A stretch of DNA of 64,000 nt from Ephydatia muelleri. Its lineage: Eukaryota; Porifera; Demospongiae; Spongillida; Spongillidae. Location of the stretch: assembly GCA_013339895.1 (NCBI GenBank), contig JABACO010000001.1:7970982-8034981 (forward strand), in the 5' to 3' direction. Within the stretch, counting starts at the first letter, position 1. Each line of letters opens with the position of its first letter. The notes below the pieces were generated by a model. It searched no databases. It was not told the DNA's origin and saw only the letters and a program-made list of their open reading frames with translations. This document shows, piece by piece, positions 34,401-45,493 of the stretch. The translations under genes were made by a program, and so were the position numbers.

Positions 34401-37400
34401 TGCATACAAGTGCAATACTAACATGCATGTAACCACATAGATATACAAATATGTGGTCCTGGCTGTAAGCACATTTTGTGTGTGCTGCACCTTTTGTTAC
34501 AACAACCCATAATGCTAACTTGCAAAAGGGGGGAGTGAACAGGCATGATATACTACACTGGTCTGGGCTACGCATTCTTGTTCTTGGAGTATTGAAGTGA
34601 TGCATTAGTGAAGCTGAAGTCAAATCATCTGAATATGTGCTCTTTAGCCAGTGTGAGAAGAAACATAATTAATTTGTACATTGACTTATAAGGTTACAAG
34701 TGCAGCAAGCATATGCATGCATCGTTGAGCTGTGACTGATCAACACATTTCAGCACGCAATATCTAACTCATGCATGAATGGTGTAACAGTTTGTGCATT
34801 GGAGCAGTAATGTGGGCGCACTATTAACAATTGCTTGTCACTTCTATTGGTTACTTTACAAGTAACCTCAATCATATTAGAAACTCATTGGCTGGCCAAA
34901 CCAACGTCTTTGTATAGAAATGTCTATTAGTGTGAGCTAATAATTCTCTTAATGGTGTCACTGTTTATTACTAGTTATTGCTTTGTCAACACTGAGCCGG
35001 AAAATCACTACAAAGAGGGAATTCATACAAGTACTTGCACTTTCTCGTCTTCAGATGAACTATAATAAATAATGTCTGAGTTTTAATTATTAGTATCAAC
35101 CTTTTGTGTACACAATGGAATTCACATAAACGTATGTGCAATTATAGCCCGCATAGCTAGTCTGCATGGTCATATTGAAGTGAAAGGTAGATGAATGCAG
35201 GGCTAAGGCTGTTGTAGGGTATTTGTTCATTGTTGTATCAAGAGAATTTAAATTCCTACACAGTAATGCAACATGATCGGTTTTCATTGGTGACATATGA
35301 TGCACGAGCTATAGTCAACTTCGAATTGGCCTGTATGACAGAAGAGCGCAAGGCTGAAGCAAGGTCTAGTATTCAAGCAATGGAAGTTGGTACTTGCACA
35401 AATCTCTGTGGAGGTTTAGTAAAAGGTGAGGTTATTAGTATGATATAACAGTACATTGGTATGATGAAACCGACACTTATGCAAAACCTTTGAAATTTAC
35501 ACATACCCATTTTAGTACTTTTGCTTTCTCAAAAATAGATTACCCAGTGCCCATAACTGATATCTCACTTTTTGTACATGTACATGTATTTTGCCTAGCT
35601 TTATTTGTCAGGAGAGATCTCATAAAAAATCGGAGGTTCTGATGCAGAAATATAATTATATTATTAAAACATGTTCATATGAATACAATGGACACTGACT
35701 GACTGGGCTTGTTTCCCTAATGCATTGCTATAGGAATGGAGCAAATAGCATATAACAGTGGATCTTACAAGGCGCCAGTTCAGTCCGTGTTGCTACTCAC
35801 TGATGGTTTGGCAAACAAAGGATTTACCAGCAAAGACAGAATAATTCAAGAGATGATGCAAATTCAGGACCCAGAATGTACAAGCAAGGTAAATGTTTGC
35901 TCATCAAAGTAGACAGCAACTGATATGGATGATGCATGCATCAGGAGTACTTTGAAGGAACTGTGTACACATTTGGTTTTGGCCCTGACCATGATGCTGA
36001 TCTTCTGGAGGCCATCTCTACTCAAGGAGGAGGAGTCTACTACTTTATCAATACAATTGAAAAGGTATGTTATGGATTTGAACCTGCAAATATTTATAAT
36101 CATCAAAATGTGAATACTGGTTGCCCTTGTGAATCTGCACTGAAAACTTTGTATCTGCCTCCAAACACACATATCAATCAAATTCATATTTATGTCTGAT
36201 TCAAGTCTCCAAATTTATCTTTTATTGAGACGAAACTTTTGTCAAATATTGCAATGACTGTTGCATGTATTAGAATCATATTTCATTCACTTTGCAAACG
36301 AAAATACTACAATAAAGAGCTTAACTGGTATCTTGTACAGGATTGGAGCCATGCACATGTGACAGGATTAATTCATTCCCTGTTGCATAATTGAAATGAT
36401 GATATAACTGGTGCAGCTTAAATTACAAAACTATTTTTGTGGATGTATTCATAAGACAGAGTGTAACTACACTGCAGGACTAGCTCGTATCACTTTTATA
36501 CATGTATCTGTGTGTATAGGTTACAGAATCGTTTGCTGACTGTCTTGGAGGATTGCTAAGTGTGGTTGGACAAAACCTTTGCATGATGCTGGATACTAAA
36601 GAAGACAACAAATTGTGTGAGGTGCATACTAGTCGTGCTGTGAGTTGGAGCATACCGAATAAAAGGTAAAATAGAATATCATTGATATGGTGCATGTTTG
36701 GTCTGCAATTGTAATTATCCTTGCTTTGGCTTTTGATACAAGGGAAATCCTAATATGTCTGCAGTTATTATGATATGGTATCGTGAAAAGGTCACATGTA
36801 CATGTACTGTTTAATTATTGTACGAATGTATTGCACATGGCCATTGATAACAAGCTAGGTTAATCAATTTAATACAGATGTGAAATACATTTGGGTGACC
36901 TCCTGTCAGAAGAAAGGAGAGACATTTTGTTGCTCCTGGCTCTATCAGAATCAAGGAAGGAAAAGGACAGCATCCTTAAGGTTTCTCTCTGTTACTTCAA
37001 TTTGATTACTTCCACAATAGAGACTGTTGCATGTAAGCTGCAGGTGAACAGAACAGGTAGGGTTACTATATCAAATAGTGAACACAATGTACAATTACTT
37101 ATTCATATAAAAGGTGCCTGCACTAGTCCGCCAAACCCAATTGTGGACCAGCAAAGAAATAGGACATTTGTTACAGCGGCCCTGAAGGAAGCCAAAGACC
37201 TTGCTGATGAAGGTATGTTACTAATGATTAGTACCTATTTTTAACAGATAGTGTTCAATTACACTTTGGTATACGAAATTATCATGGCAGCAAACTAGCA
37301 GCCAATATTTAAATAAATGCACGATATTGATTTGCATTTATGAAAGGACACCACTGCAGAAGAGTAGATCACCATAGCTGCTTAATGAGGATAGTGCAGT

Positions 37401-37973
37401 GATAAATCCTATAATCCTAATCGGAAAGAGTTCAGGAATACGTGATGGTTTCTTTATAGGCATGCAACGTTTGTCAGCACTCTTCAGTGATGCATAAAAT
37501 ACTTGCTTGTACCTTTTACATTGTACACGTTCATTGCTCTTGCGTGTGATAAAATTGTGTAATTATACAAACTGCTGCAATTTGAATTGCACAAGGAAAT
37601 CTTAAAGGAGCGGAGTCCCTTATCATCCAAACTATCGCCAAAGTGGAAGGTTCTGAATCATCTCAGTGTGCACTTTCTAAAGTATGAAATAAAAGATTTG
37701 ATGTAATATCATTTACTGTTTCAAAAAAACTGCTTAGTCACTATTGAATGATTTAAGAACATCGTGCGAAACTTTGAGATCTCACGACGAATACAATTTT
37801 CATGGAAAGCAGTATATTCTGAGCAGGTTAGTTCACTAAATGTCATTGGCAATTGTTTATGCTTAATAAATTCATGTTGCAGAGTACAATCTCATGTTAC
37901 CCAAAGATGTAACTTTGTGGAATTGCAGAGCTACTATACAAATCATAGAAAAGAAGCTTGCAAGAATTTCTGA
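31491..37973 (+). CDS. VWA-domain protein 2 with Vwaint-like region
   Basis: Ten exons: 31491-31722, 35264-35425, 35734-35888, 35945-36064, 36520-36665, 36878-37056, 37114-37212, 37596-37681, 37738-37826 and 37883-37973, giving 452 residues. An in-frame ATG at 31470 would add seven residues; I chose 31491 because MAS matches the paralogue. The MIDAS is complete: DTSGS at residues 54-58, the Thr of TNLCGG, the Asp of LLLTDG. The Vwaint-like segment shows LGDLLSEERRDIL and VDQQRNRTFV. Every intron position and phase (1,1,0,0,2,1,1,0,2) matches VWA gene 1, and six of ten exons have identical length. It stops soon after the conserved C-terminus and lacks the proline-rich tail. It faces away from VWA gene 1 (divergent, about 18 kb apart). 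Intron 1 holds a duplicated polypyrimidine block. AATAAA follows at 38001. Confidence 0.9.
31787..32461. repeat. Direct repeat copy 1 with polypyrimidine core
   Basis: Begins 'ttacgattacgtgcttgac', contains a CT-rich minisatellite (about 31925-32130, units of ctccctccct) and ends 'agctggcattgaggtgc'. It is repeated at 32788-33629. Confidence 0.85.
32590..32760 (+). pseudogene. Non-LTR reverse transcriptase fragment
   Basis: In broken frames it reads SGEEVTQGDPLLML and, after frame changes, ADDLAYAGS. 'TQGDPL' and '[YH]ADD' in this order and distance mark the palm of LINE-type reverse transcriptases. It is heavily decayed and lies between the two direct repeats in intron 1 of VWA gene 2. Confidence 0.55.
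32788..33629. repeat. Direct repeat copy 2 with expanded polypyrimidine core
   Basis: The same unit as 31787-32461 with small differences. Its CT-rich core (about 32930-33280) is longer and interrupted by non-repeat sequence (about 33028-33090). Confidence 0.85.
33630..35263. other. Rest of VWA gene 2 intron 1, nothing recognised
   Basis: AT-rich intronic sequence; no exon, RNA gene or clear element seen. Confidence 0.5.
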
Positions 37974-38000
37974 AGCACTTCACTTTGTAAAGACCTCACT

Positions 38001-38006
38001 AATAAA
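38001..38006 (+). terminator. Likely polyadenylation signal of VWA gene 2
   Basis: AATAAA 28 bases after the stop codon. Confidence 0.6.
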
Positions 38007-38024
38007 ACATTTTTTTGTCGATTA

Positions 38025-38057
<33 letters not shown>

Positions 38058-39224
38058 AGAGACGTACATTATGCATAACTACTCATCACTAATATATATA
38101 TTACTTTACGATCACGAAACCTACAGTTGTATGCACAAACGACCCGTTGGACAGTGATTTGAGAATTTTGCATTCCTAGCAACAATCTTCCATTCGGTCC
38201 CACAACGTTATACCGTGCATTCACAATTTTTTAGAGCAACTGCGTTCTACCATAGACATAGTTCTAACTTGAAGACTTTACAGAAGGGCTCAGGAAACCC
38301 AATTTCAATGCAGCAAAAAACTTGTGTTATTGTTGACCTCTAAGTGCCATTTTCTAAGGGGGAAGTGTTCATTGAGTCAGCCATTTAGTTGCCCGTATGT
38401 GTCTTGTACATTCCACAATTTGGGGAAAATGAATAGCTAGAGCAATGCTGCTGCTGCATGTTCGATTTGTAGCAATTTTGATTGTTTTCTTGCAAGAAAG
38501 CTTGCTTCTAGCCTGAGAAATAAACAGCCCTCTTTGTGTGTAAAATTACAAGGGTGAGTGGAATATATGAAGCGGAAGAGGCGAGCAAAGCGAAAACGGC
38601 CAGTTCCATTGTTGCCTATTGCTGCCTGCCGCGGCTATTACAGTTCCTTAATTGCCAGTTGTTGAAGTATTTTCGATCAGTGGCAGTAGTGAGTTATGTT
38701 TTAGCGTTGCAGTCGTCCGGCAGTTACTCATTCAGCCTGGCTTTAGCTACCCGACACCAATGGCAATTAATGAAGTGAATTTGCACTATTTGGAAACATT
38801 GTCCGTTCTAACTCCTAGCTGAGCCCTTCGCTAGATTATGTCAGTACAGCGGTGGAGAGAGAATAAAATAAACTTACAAATTGAGCTACACTGCTGGTAT
38901 CTAAAGTGGAGATACATTCCTTCAAGCATAGCCCATGAAACTTCAAAGAAAACCTTTTGTTCCCAACATTCATCTGATGCCTAAGATCTACAAGTCACAA
39001 GCTGTGAATATGAAAGCGTTAATTACCGGACGGTTCGCGGTCACCACCCATGGTCTCCGTCTGCTATACATGTACATGGCCCCCTCCCCCTCTCCCCACC
39101 AACGCCTCTATACCCACCTAGTGGGGAACACTAGTGTGACTGCCACTCCTAAGTCAAGTGAAGTGCTTTCTACAACTTAACGTACATGTAGAACAGTTAT
39201 TAGTTGAAGCATCTGGAACGTTCT
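38007..39224. other. Intergenic, no gene seen
   Basis: Contains a C run followed by (CA)n at about 38026-38055. A short frame near 38536-38778 lacks splice signals and family resemblance. Confidence 0.5.
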
Positions 39225-39690
39225 ATACGAAAATGGGTCTTGTGGATTTTATTTTATAACATAAAATTTAAATCGATATATCTTCCGAAATAGTAACGCC
39301 ATAACTTGAATATAGATAATTACAGAGGGCTGTCGCACTACGGATTGTCCCTCCCTATGATCGGTACCCCCCAGGACCATCCACAGCACTGTGAACGGTC
39401 CCCCTAGCGCCATTCGTGGTGCCATAGATGGTCCCACTCTACCGCAGATGGTCCCCTCAATTAAATTAACATCATACAGTAATTGCATATTTCCCGGGCG
39501 TTATGCGCCATTAACGTATTATTAGGACGTCCTCGTAATATGTTAATGGCGCGTAACGCCCGGGAAATATTCTTTGCGCACTTGTATCTCCATAACGGAT
39601 AAAGCAAAAATTAACGAACAGAACAGAACAGATCAATAGCGGTGGGACCCTTCTACAGATGTATGTGCGAGTACACTGTTGTGGCAACTG
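39225..39690. repeat. Foldback-family element, copy E (rearranged)
   Basis: The left part has 'ttttataacataaaattt' and 'atatcttccgaaatagtaac', related to copy B. The centre is a strong palindrome at 39486-39571 (atatttcccgggcgtta ... taacgcccgggaaatat), analogous to the central core of copy C. The right part has 'atctccataacgg' and 'aaattaacgaacag', the inverse of the family arm. Confidence 0.65.
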
Positions 39691-39899
39691 CAGGAACTGA
39701 AGTGTTTCAGTTCCCACCAATCAAGGCTCTTTCAACAATGGAAGGATGATCCACAGTTGTCATTCCCTTACCACAAAATAAACACAGTACACTTATCATC
39801 ACTGCAAGGAACATCAATGGGGATGTAAACAATACCTACGCCGTTCAGTAAGTAAATTGAATTGTCAGTAATGTTATGAAATAAAACATTTAATTTCAG

Positions 39900-40294
39900 A
39901 CACTTATGATGTTATTGATGTATACATAAACACATCACCTGATGACATATTGTGTATTAAAAATGATGGATCTCATGCAATTGGCTGCTTACTAGTGCTT
40001 ACAAATGGCGAGAGTCACTCTGAAATGCGTACTAAAATAAGAATGGCTTCTAACTCTTCATTGAAAAAGATACCCTGTACATTCATTTCTTCCAATGGTG
40101 ATTCAAGATGGCTGGGAAGAGTACATGGTTCAAGCATATGACATGATGGCAGTAGTTAAAAACATGACTATCTGCAATCGTACGATTGATCTTCAATGTA
40201 AGAGGCAATATATTAAATTGCATGCATATAATGGTGATGTGAACTTTGCACATTTTTTCCCGCACAACATACATTCAAGGTACATTGTGTTGTA
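39900..40294 (+). pseudogene. Unrecognised exon-like coding fragment with a frameshift
   Basis: After a good acceptor (taatttcag) a frame of about 65 codons (TYDVIDVYINTSPDDILCIK...) reaches SSNG. The similar-looking coding sense then continues in another frame (IQDGWEEYMVQAYDMM, NRTIDLQCKRQYIKL). One donor-like GTGATT lies at the junction but no acceptor, so a frameshift is likelier than an intron. I do not recognise the family. Confidence 0.35.
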
Positions 40295-40368
40295 AAAGAC
40301 GGAGGAGGGGGATCGGTGTGTGTGTGGCCTGTTGTACACAACCTGTTGCGTGAAGTGATGATTTGTGT

Positions 40369-40399
<31 letters not shown>

Positions 40400-41829
40400 G
40401 CTATTAGAAAATGATGACATAAGTTTGGTATCCTGTGTGCATGCAGAGTACATATTATCTCATATTATTGGGAAACATTCTTGTATGCAAATATCCATCG
40501 CTATACCTTTTCTGGTTCATCAGTTCCATTTTTGTATCGATCTTTGTGTCTTCATCATGCAGTTCTGACATGTTGTATACATATAATATAATACAAAGCA
40601 TTAAAAGGCTATTATGCAATAAATCAGAAAGTTAAATTTGTGGTGAATCATCATCAAAGCGGTCGTTATCAATGTGGTAGAAGAAGCGTCGAGTCTAATT
40701 ATTTTCATACACAAATGTAACAAAATACAAATATGGCGATTTAATTTGGCAGAATTAATTTAGCTTGGCCTAGCTGTAAACAAATTATAAATATTAATTG
40801 TTTTATTTGTACATATTATGCATGTAAGTACAATTTATGTACCTACAGCGTATTGCAGCGATGATATGTTTTTGACCTTAGCTGAACTTAAAATGAACCA
40901 TAGTGACCGCCAGTTTGGGGTCCAGACGCTTGTCAGTCAGGCATCTTGTCCCCAGATTATTTGTGTACACATTCAAGAGACTTTGTAATTTAATAACTCA
41001 CTATTGATTAAGCTTGTTGATGATCAGGGAGTAATTTATCTTTCTCAAATTAAGAAATGAGTATACATGTAATTGCCATTTATTAACAAAACTAGTTAAA
41101 CTTAATAAGACAATAAACATCAAATGATATTTAACTTTAATGTGCAGTATTACATGCATGATAGCTAGCCCTACTTCTTACTATGGAGACCAGAGTATGC
41201 CCCTTTCCATCCTTGATAATGCTAGAAATGAACAGGACATGTTTTAATAGTTACAACTCCATACTAATAATACATGTAGTTAATAAGGTTGTACATTGTA
41301 ATTATCAGGCAAAAAAATAATTTGTGCCAACAACATTTTAAGTGTATTTAATGTTAACTAACTAAAATCATCTTAATTAACATGAACCAATAATGTCCGA
41401 CAGTCTATATTATCATTACTATATATTAGTAGACAATAAAGTGCAAAACTATAATGCCAATCATTTATTTCAATTGCTGCATTTTTGTTATTTAAAAATT
41501 CACATCGACACATCAAATCTGATAACCCTCACACAATCAAGAGACTTTGTAATTTAATAACTCCCTATTGAAGTTACTTAATTGAGGTATTGATGATCAG
41601 GGGTTTCTCTAATGAAGGAATGAGTTACTAACAAATTATTTCAACTTAAACATAGGACTTTAATAACATAGTATTTAAATTTTAATCAATCCAAATTAAA
41701 TAATTTGACCTCAGGCTAATTAAAAATACTTAGTACAATCAAATGTTATTGAGCGCTCTCCTTGTTGACGCTGCAGGGAGGAATTGCTTGTACTCCGCAT
41801 TCATGTACATGCAGTATACATTCACGTAA
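40295..41829. other. Gene-poor AT-rich interval with a direct-repeat pair
   Basis: A (TG)n plus poly-G block lies at about 40362-40400. The segment 'caagagactttgtaatttaataactc' at about 40974 recurs at about 41537, each followed within about 60 bases by tgatgatcaggg. No gene was recognised. Confidence 0.5.
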
Positions 41830-42043
41830 CCCGACAATTATGAACCATAACATCCAAGTTAAAACTTTCAATGCACAAATTATGGATTGGGATGTACGTT
41901 CGAATCGTACCTTTATCACCCGCCGAAGACCTCATGCAGGGGGCTTCCTCGAGGCTATGCCTGGGATATCCCGATATAGGACCGACTACGTCGGTCCCAT
42001 AGGCTATCACTACTTTAGTAGCTGTCGGTGCCCGGTAGGTGAT

Positions 42044-42129
42044 GGAAAGGTGGCAGAGTTGGTTAATGCGGTTGTCTTGAAAACAGCAGCCATTAAAGTG
42101 GTTCGTGAGTTCGAATCTCACCCTTTCCC
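42044..42129 (+). tRNA. trnS(uga): tRNA-Ser (anticodon TGA), organelle type
   Basis: Acceptor GGAAAGG/CCTTTCC, D arm GCAGAGTTGGTTAATGC, anticodon stem-loop GTTGT-CTTGAAA-ACAGC with TGA at 34-36, a long variable arm (agccattaaagtggttc) that makes it class II, and T arm GTGAGTTCGAATCTCAC. It resembles bacterial and sponge mitochondrial trnS(uga) far more than nuclear tRNA-Ser. The base after the acceptor stem is C rather than the usual G. The fold is complete, but it is probably a silent NUMT copy. Confidence 0.8.
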
Positions 42130-42130
42130 T

Positions 42131-42178
42131 GAGATTATAGTTTAATCAGGTAGAATAGTCGGTTGTCATCCGATTGCC
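42131..42178 (+). pseudogene. trnD(guc): Truncated mitochondrial-type tRNA-Asp (anticodon GTC)
   Basis: Starts gagattatagtttaatcagg and has the anticodon arm TCGG-ttGTCat-CCGA; the T arm and 3' acceptor strand are missing. It directly follows trnS(uga). Confidence 0.65.
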
Positions 42179-42682
42179 TGATTACACATGCACCTCTCAG
42201 ATTGCACACAATATAATTCAATTATAACTATCCCTTGACCAATTCACTTAACTAAGAGGTTTTGGCGGTTCAGGGGAAATAGTGGTGTTACAGGTGGATG
42301 TTACCTATGTTCATCGTGTGTAAAAAGTCGCCAATGAGAAAAAAAGTGATCCTTGTACATGCATGTACCTCATTGCGTTCCAAAGTCAAAAAAAGTAAAG
42401 GGTGGCTGAGTAGAGGAAATACAAATAACGTACCAATAATACGTTACACGTACTTATAAAATATGTGCTCACGTTACAAGTGACCTATTCCTGTAGATGG
42501 AAGAAAGGTGGTTGTGATATTTTCGACCCCCCCAAAATAACGCTTACGCAGCACTCATGATCATGTCTTATGATCAGTACGTGACGAATCAACAAGTTTA
42601 TTCGGATCCATAATTTCCACGCCAATCTTTGAACCTGAAAGTTGCTATAGAGGAGGACAAAGGCCGATAGTGAACCGCTTAC

Positions 42683-42778
42683 CATATCGTGCTCATTGCT
42701 GCACTGATGCCCGTTGTACTTAGGCGCCAAAACGTTGCGATAAATACCACAAGGGTGCCTTTTATAACGTAGCGACAT
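42683..42778 (-). CDS. Possible first exon of an unrecognised gene
   Basis: A start codon opens 32 residues (MSLRYKRHPCGIYRNVLAPK...) ending ATG|GTAAGC, a good donor in phase 0. No matching downstream exon was found on the minus strand before the mitochondrial insert. It sits back-to-back with the plus-strand exons at 42946-43302. Confidence 0.25.
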
Positions 42779-42945
42779 CCTGGGTTACCTGAACAGAGGT
42801 AGATATGTGATGTAGCATCTGGAGGATGGATCAATTCCAAGGTGAATTTTTTAATACATTTTTTTGACGTTATGAAGCAATGAACTTACAAATACAGATA
42901 ATTGCCTCATATTTGAGCTTAGGTATTATTATATAACCTTAACAG

Positions 42946-43302
42946 GGCTGTATAGAGTATTATAGTGATATGTTGCAGCACGGAATAATGACGAAGTGGT
43001 CTGATCCCGCATGTTTACCTCAGCTAAAAGCAAAGAGATATTCAGCAGTGAAACGGTACTGCAAGGTAAGAAGAGAGAGGTTTACTATTACGAGCTGAAT
43101 ATACAATATAGGGGAAAGATTTAAAAATGAAGTCTTGCTGTTTCCTGTGCACAAGCCACAGCTATTGGTATATTTAAGCATCGTGAAAAGCCTACAATTT
43201 CATTGTAAAAATCCTTACATAGGTTCTGCACACTCAGAGGCATGTGATCAAATGTATTGATTCATTGCATCAAAGTAACGTTGATGCTGTGAACTGGATT
43301 TG
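42946..43302 (+). CDS. Two in-phase exons of an unrecognised gene
   Basis: Exon 42946-43065 (GCIEYYSDMLQHGIMTKWSD..., ends AAG|GTAAGA, phase 0) and exon 43223-43302 (VLHTQRHVIKCIDSLHQSNV..., ends TG|GTGAGC). Acceptors are cttaacag and ccttacatag. A possible exon further upstream ends AAG|GTGAAT at about 42840 in phase 0. No later exon was found by 44.9 kb. The composition looks like an intracellular helical protein; the family is unknown and this may be a gene fragment. Confidence 0.4.
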
Positions 43303-44885
43303 GTGAGCATTGATAGAGCAATACTTTATTTTTGACATATTAATTTTCTTCTTCAGTTGTGTTGAAAAACAAATTAATTTCTTTTTCGTTATGTTTATTG
43401 ATATTGAAGTGTATTTCCGCGTTGTGTGTGCCCAAAGTTTGCTACAATAATCGTACAGAAAATACGCTGTGTTTCTGATAAAGTGGACGCGTCGCTCTGT
43501 TTGTATCCAAATCGGCTTCTTGAAACCTGAATAATTATTCGTTACTGCAGAATGTGTTTGACTACTCGTACTTAACTCGTCCCAGTCTATATTTTCAATC
43601 GATTGTGCATTTTCGCAAGGATATAATAATCGTTAGTGTACGATCAAACGAGGCACAAATAAAGCTCGCTTAACGGAAGCGTAAAATCAGTTTTACTAGC
43701 TGTGACGATCGATTAAACAGTTATCCCTATTAACCATGCAGGCGGCTGTATGACCAGTCTACATTTACGTACGTACATGTATCAAGTACCCATTTTTATT
43801 CACATTAGTGTTTGTTTATTAAAAAAACAATAACAAATAACAAAAACAAACTATCAATCAATTGCAATTAGCGAGCGCACAATTTCCTTATGTCGTACGT
43901 GTTAGGTTCTAAATGATTGTGTTATACCTCATGCAGTTCGGGTTGTTTATGCTGTCAGTTAAAGCGGTGCTCAAGTTGCTTGTGTGCTGAAGTGTTAGCT
44001 AGTGATAAAAATTTTAATTTAAGATGATACCATGGCAAACGAACTCTACACTTCAACTTCATAGGTGTTCCAGATCGTGAAACCGGGCTGAAAAATCATA
44101 AGGCTAGGTAATGAAACGTCCCGACTACTAGCGTCCCTTTTACACTTTTCACACATCCTGGCAAGATAGAAATGTACCAACAATGCTTAGGATTTATTAC
44201 ACATTTATTACTCCTTCCATTTCATTCAAGAAAGAGTCAATCATCAATTCCACAATACTTATTTTTCGATGCTCTTCTACACTACAAGATATTACTGACC
44301 TATCAGTAGTTTCGTACAAACACACATACATTATGTGAAAATAATCTGATATAATGTCATATACAAGGTCAGTTACTATAGTACGTATTACACTCTGTGT
44401 GCATGTACCGATACGCTTGCGTTTATGCATGTATGCCTATAAGAAGTCTTGTACATGCATACTACCCAACTTTCAATCCACCATTATTGTAGGTGCGTGC
44501 GTATGACACACAAATACTCTTACATACGCATATACATACACTCACATGTAGACAAACGCAAACTTTCAATTCGCCCTTTGTGACACGCAATAGTATTACA
44601 CACACATAAGCACGCGCACATACATGTACATCTAAACTCACCCACACATTGACAAGTATTTTTGGGGAGATATTGGAAACAGTAGCGAATCCCGGAGGGG
44701 GACGGAGGACGGGGGGGGGGGGGGGGGGGGCACAACGGGCCCGTGCCTCTCCCCCACAAACCCACCCCTTTAGTTAGCAAATAATACTATTCGATTATTG
44801 TAAACAAATGCGAGGATGCGTCTATTACATCTACATAATAGCAACCTATATGCTATAGCTGCGGTATAGTGATCGAAGACCAGGC
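43303..44885. other. Intergenic, no gene seen
   Basis: No exon recognised. Holds dispersed ACAC-rich sequence (44500-44640) and a poly-G run at about 44710-44730. Confidence 0.5.
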
Positions 44886-45005
44886 AGACCAGGCCGGTTT
44901 CAGAGGCATAATTGACTCCCAGGCATAAATTACTCCCCCAGTCATTAACGCCTAAGGTACTTATGACTCCCACAAGGCATGTATGAATGCCCAGCTGGAA
45001 TTCTA
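44886..45005. repeat. Degenerate GCCTAGGC / GGGAGTCA motif array, left block
   Basis: Irregular repeats of 'aggcataattgactccc', 'ggcataaattactcccc' and 'aacgcctaaggtacttatga'. The same motif set fills 50960-51235 on the other side of the Gypsy insertion. Confidence 0.7.
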
Positions 45006-45039
45006 AGAACCACATTTTTTGCGCTTAAAGAGAGCTACT

Positions 45040-45183
45040 ATGGCGGATGATGAGTTCACTGCTGCGGAGATGAATTTACGTTGTAGCCAGTACCCCAAGG
45101 GCATGACAAAGGGAATTAAGACGCAAGTGTAAAAATAATTTCAAGTTTGAAACAGGAATGTTATGCTACAAGAAAGATGGTAT
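45040..45183 (+). pseudogene. 5' part of an integrase-gene fragment (KRBA2/Ginger-like)
   Basis: ATG opens MADDEFTAAEMNLRCSQYPK; after a one-base frame change it continues RRKCKNNFKFETGMLCYKKD and then meets the Gypsy LTR. It resumes at 50351 (IDEASKWNNCVRSDDEKRRI...ESCHSG). This is the layout of the segment before the zinc-binding domain in integrase-derived proteins such as KRAB-A domain-containing 2 and GIN1 ('...VLYYK ... RRVV...EEK.RIL..CH'). Family recalled by pattern, not searched. Confidence 0.5.
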
Positions 45184-45346
45184 TGTAACGAGACACGTGC
45201 ACTGCAGCAGCAGCCAAAAGAAGTGTCTAATTAACAAGAGAGACATGCATATATACACAGGACAAGGTCAAAGTACAGTCCAGCTGGAGCCAGCACAAAC
45301 ACGCATGCGTACATAGATCCAAAAATAAATTATATCATTTGCTACA
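45184..45346 (-). repeat. 3' LTR of the Gypsy element
   Basis: A 163-bp copy with TG...CA ends, near-identical to 50194-50346 except for about ten extra bases (acaaacacgc region) and a few substitutions. Confidence 0.95.
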
Positions 45347-45360
45347 CTACTTCCTTCTTC
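45347..45360 (-). promoter_or_regulatory. Polypurine tract of the Gypsy element
   Basis: The minus strand reads GAAGAAGGAAGTAG directly before the 3' LTR, the expected plus-strand priming site. Confidence 0.75.
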
Positions 45361-45493
45361 GAAAAGGCCGGCCTCCTGGTCCGATTCAATAACGATCCGG
45401 CGGATGCTTATCCGCTGTGGATAACGACGAGGCAGTGGCTGGTCTGCAGCTGGTTGTTCGTCCTGGGGGGTGGCCACTCCAGCTTGTACATCT

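Larger units (their letters stand above)
41830..42180 (+). other. Probable nuclear insert of mitochondrial DNA (NUMT)
   Basis: About 350 bp with the 3' half of one tRNA (41894-41917: gtacgttcgaatcgtac then ctttatc), hairpin-rich spacer (ggaccgactacgtcggtcc, gggatatccc, 'gggggcttcctcgaggc'), an intact bacterial/mitochondrial-style tRNA-Ser(UGA), and a tRNA-Asp(GUC) cut off after its anticodon arm. Adjacent trnS(uga)-trnD and repeated hairpin spacers are features of demosponge mtDNA, as I recall them. The truncated tRNA-Asp marks the right boundary. Confidence 0.65.

Noticed and set aside
42044-42129. Ordinary nuclear tRNA-Ser gene
   Set aside because: The D arm, variable arm and acceptor are organelle/bacterial in style, the base after the acceptor is C, no Pol III T-run follows, and a truncated tRNA-Asp adjoins it.
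44197-44780. Minus-strand frames rich in Cys/Val near 44.5 kb
   Set aside because: ACAC-rich and poly-G simple sequence; no splice signals or family resemblance.
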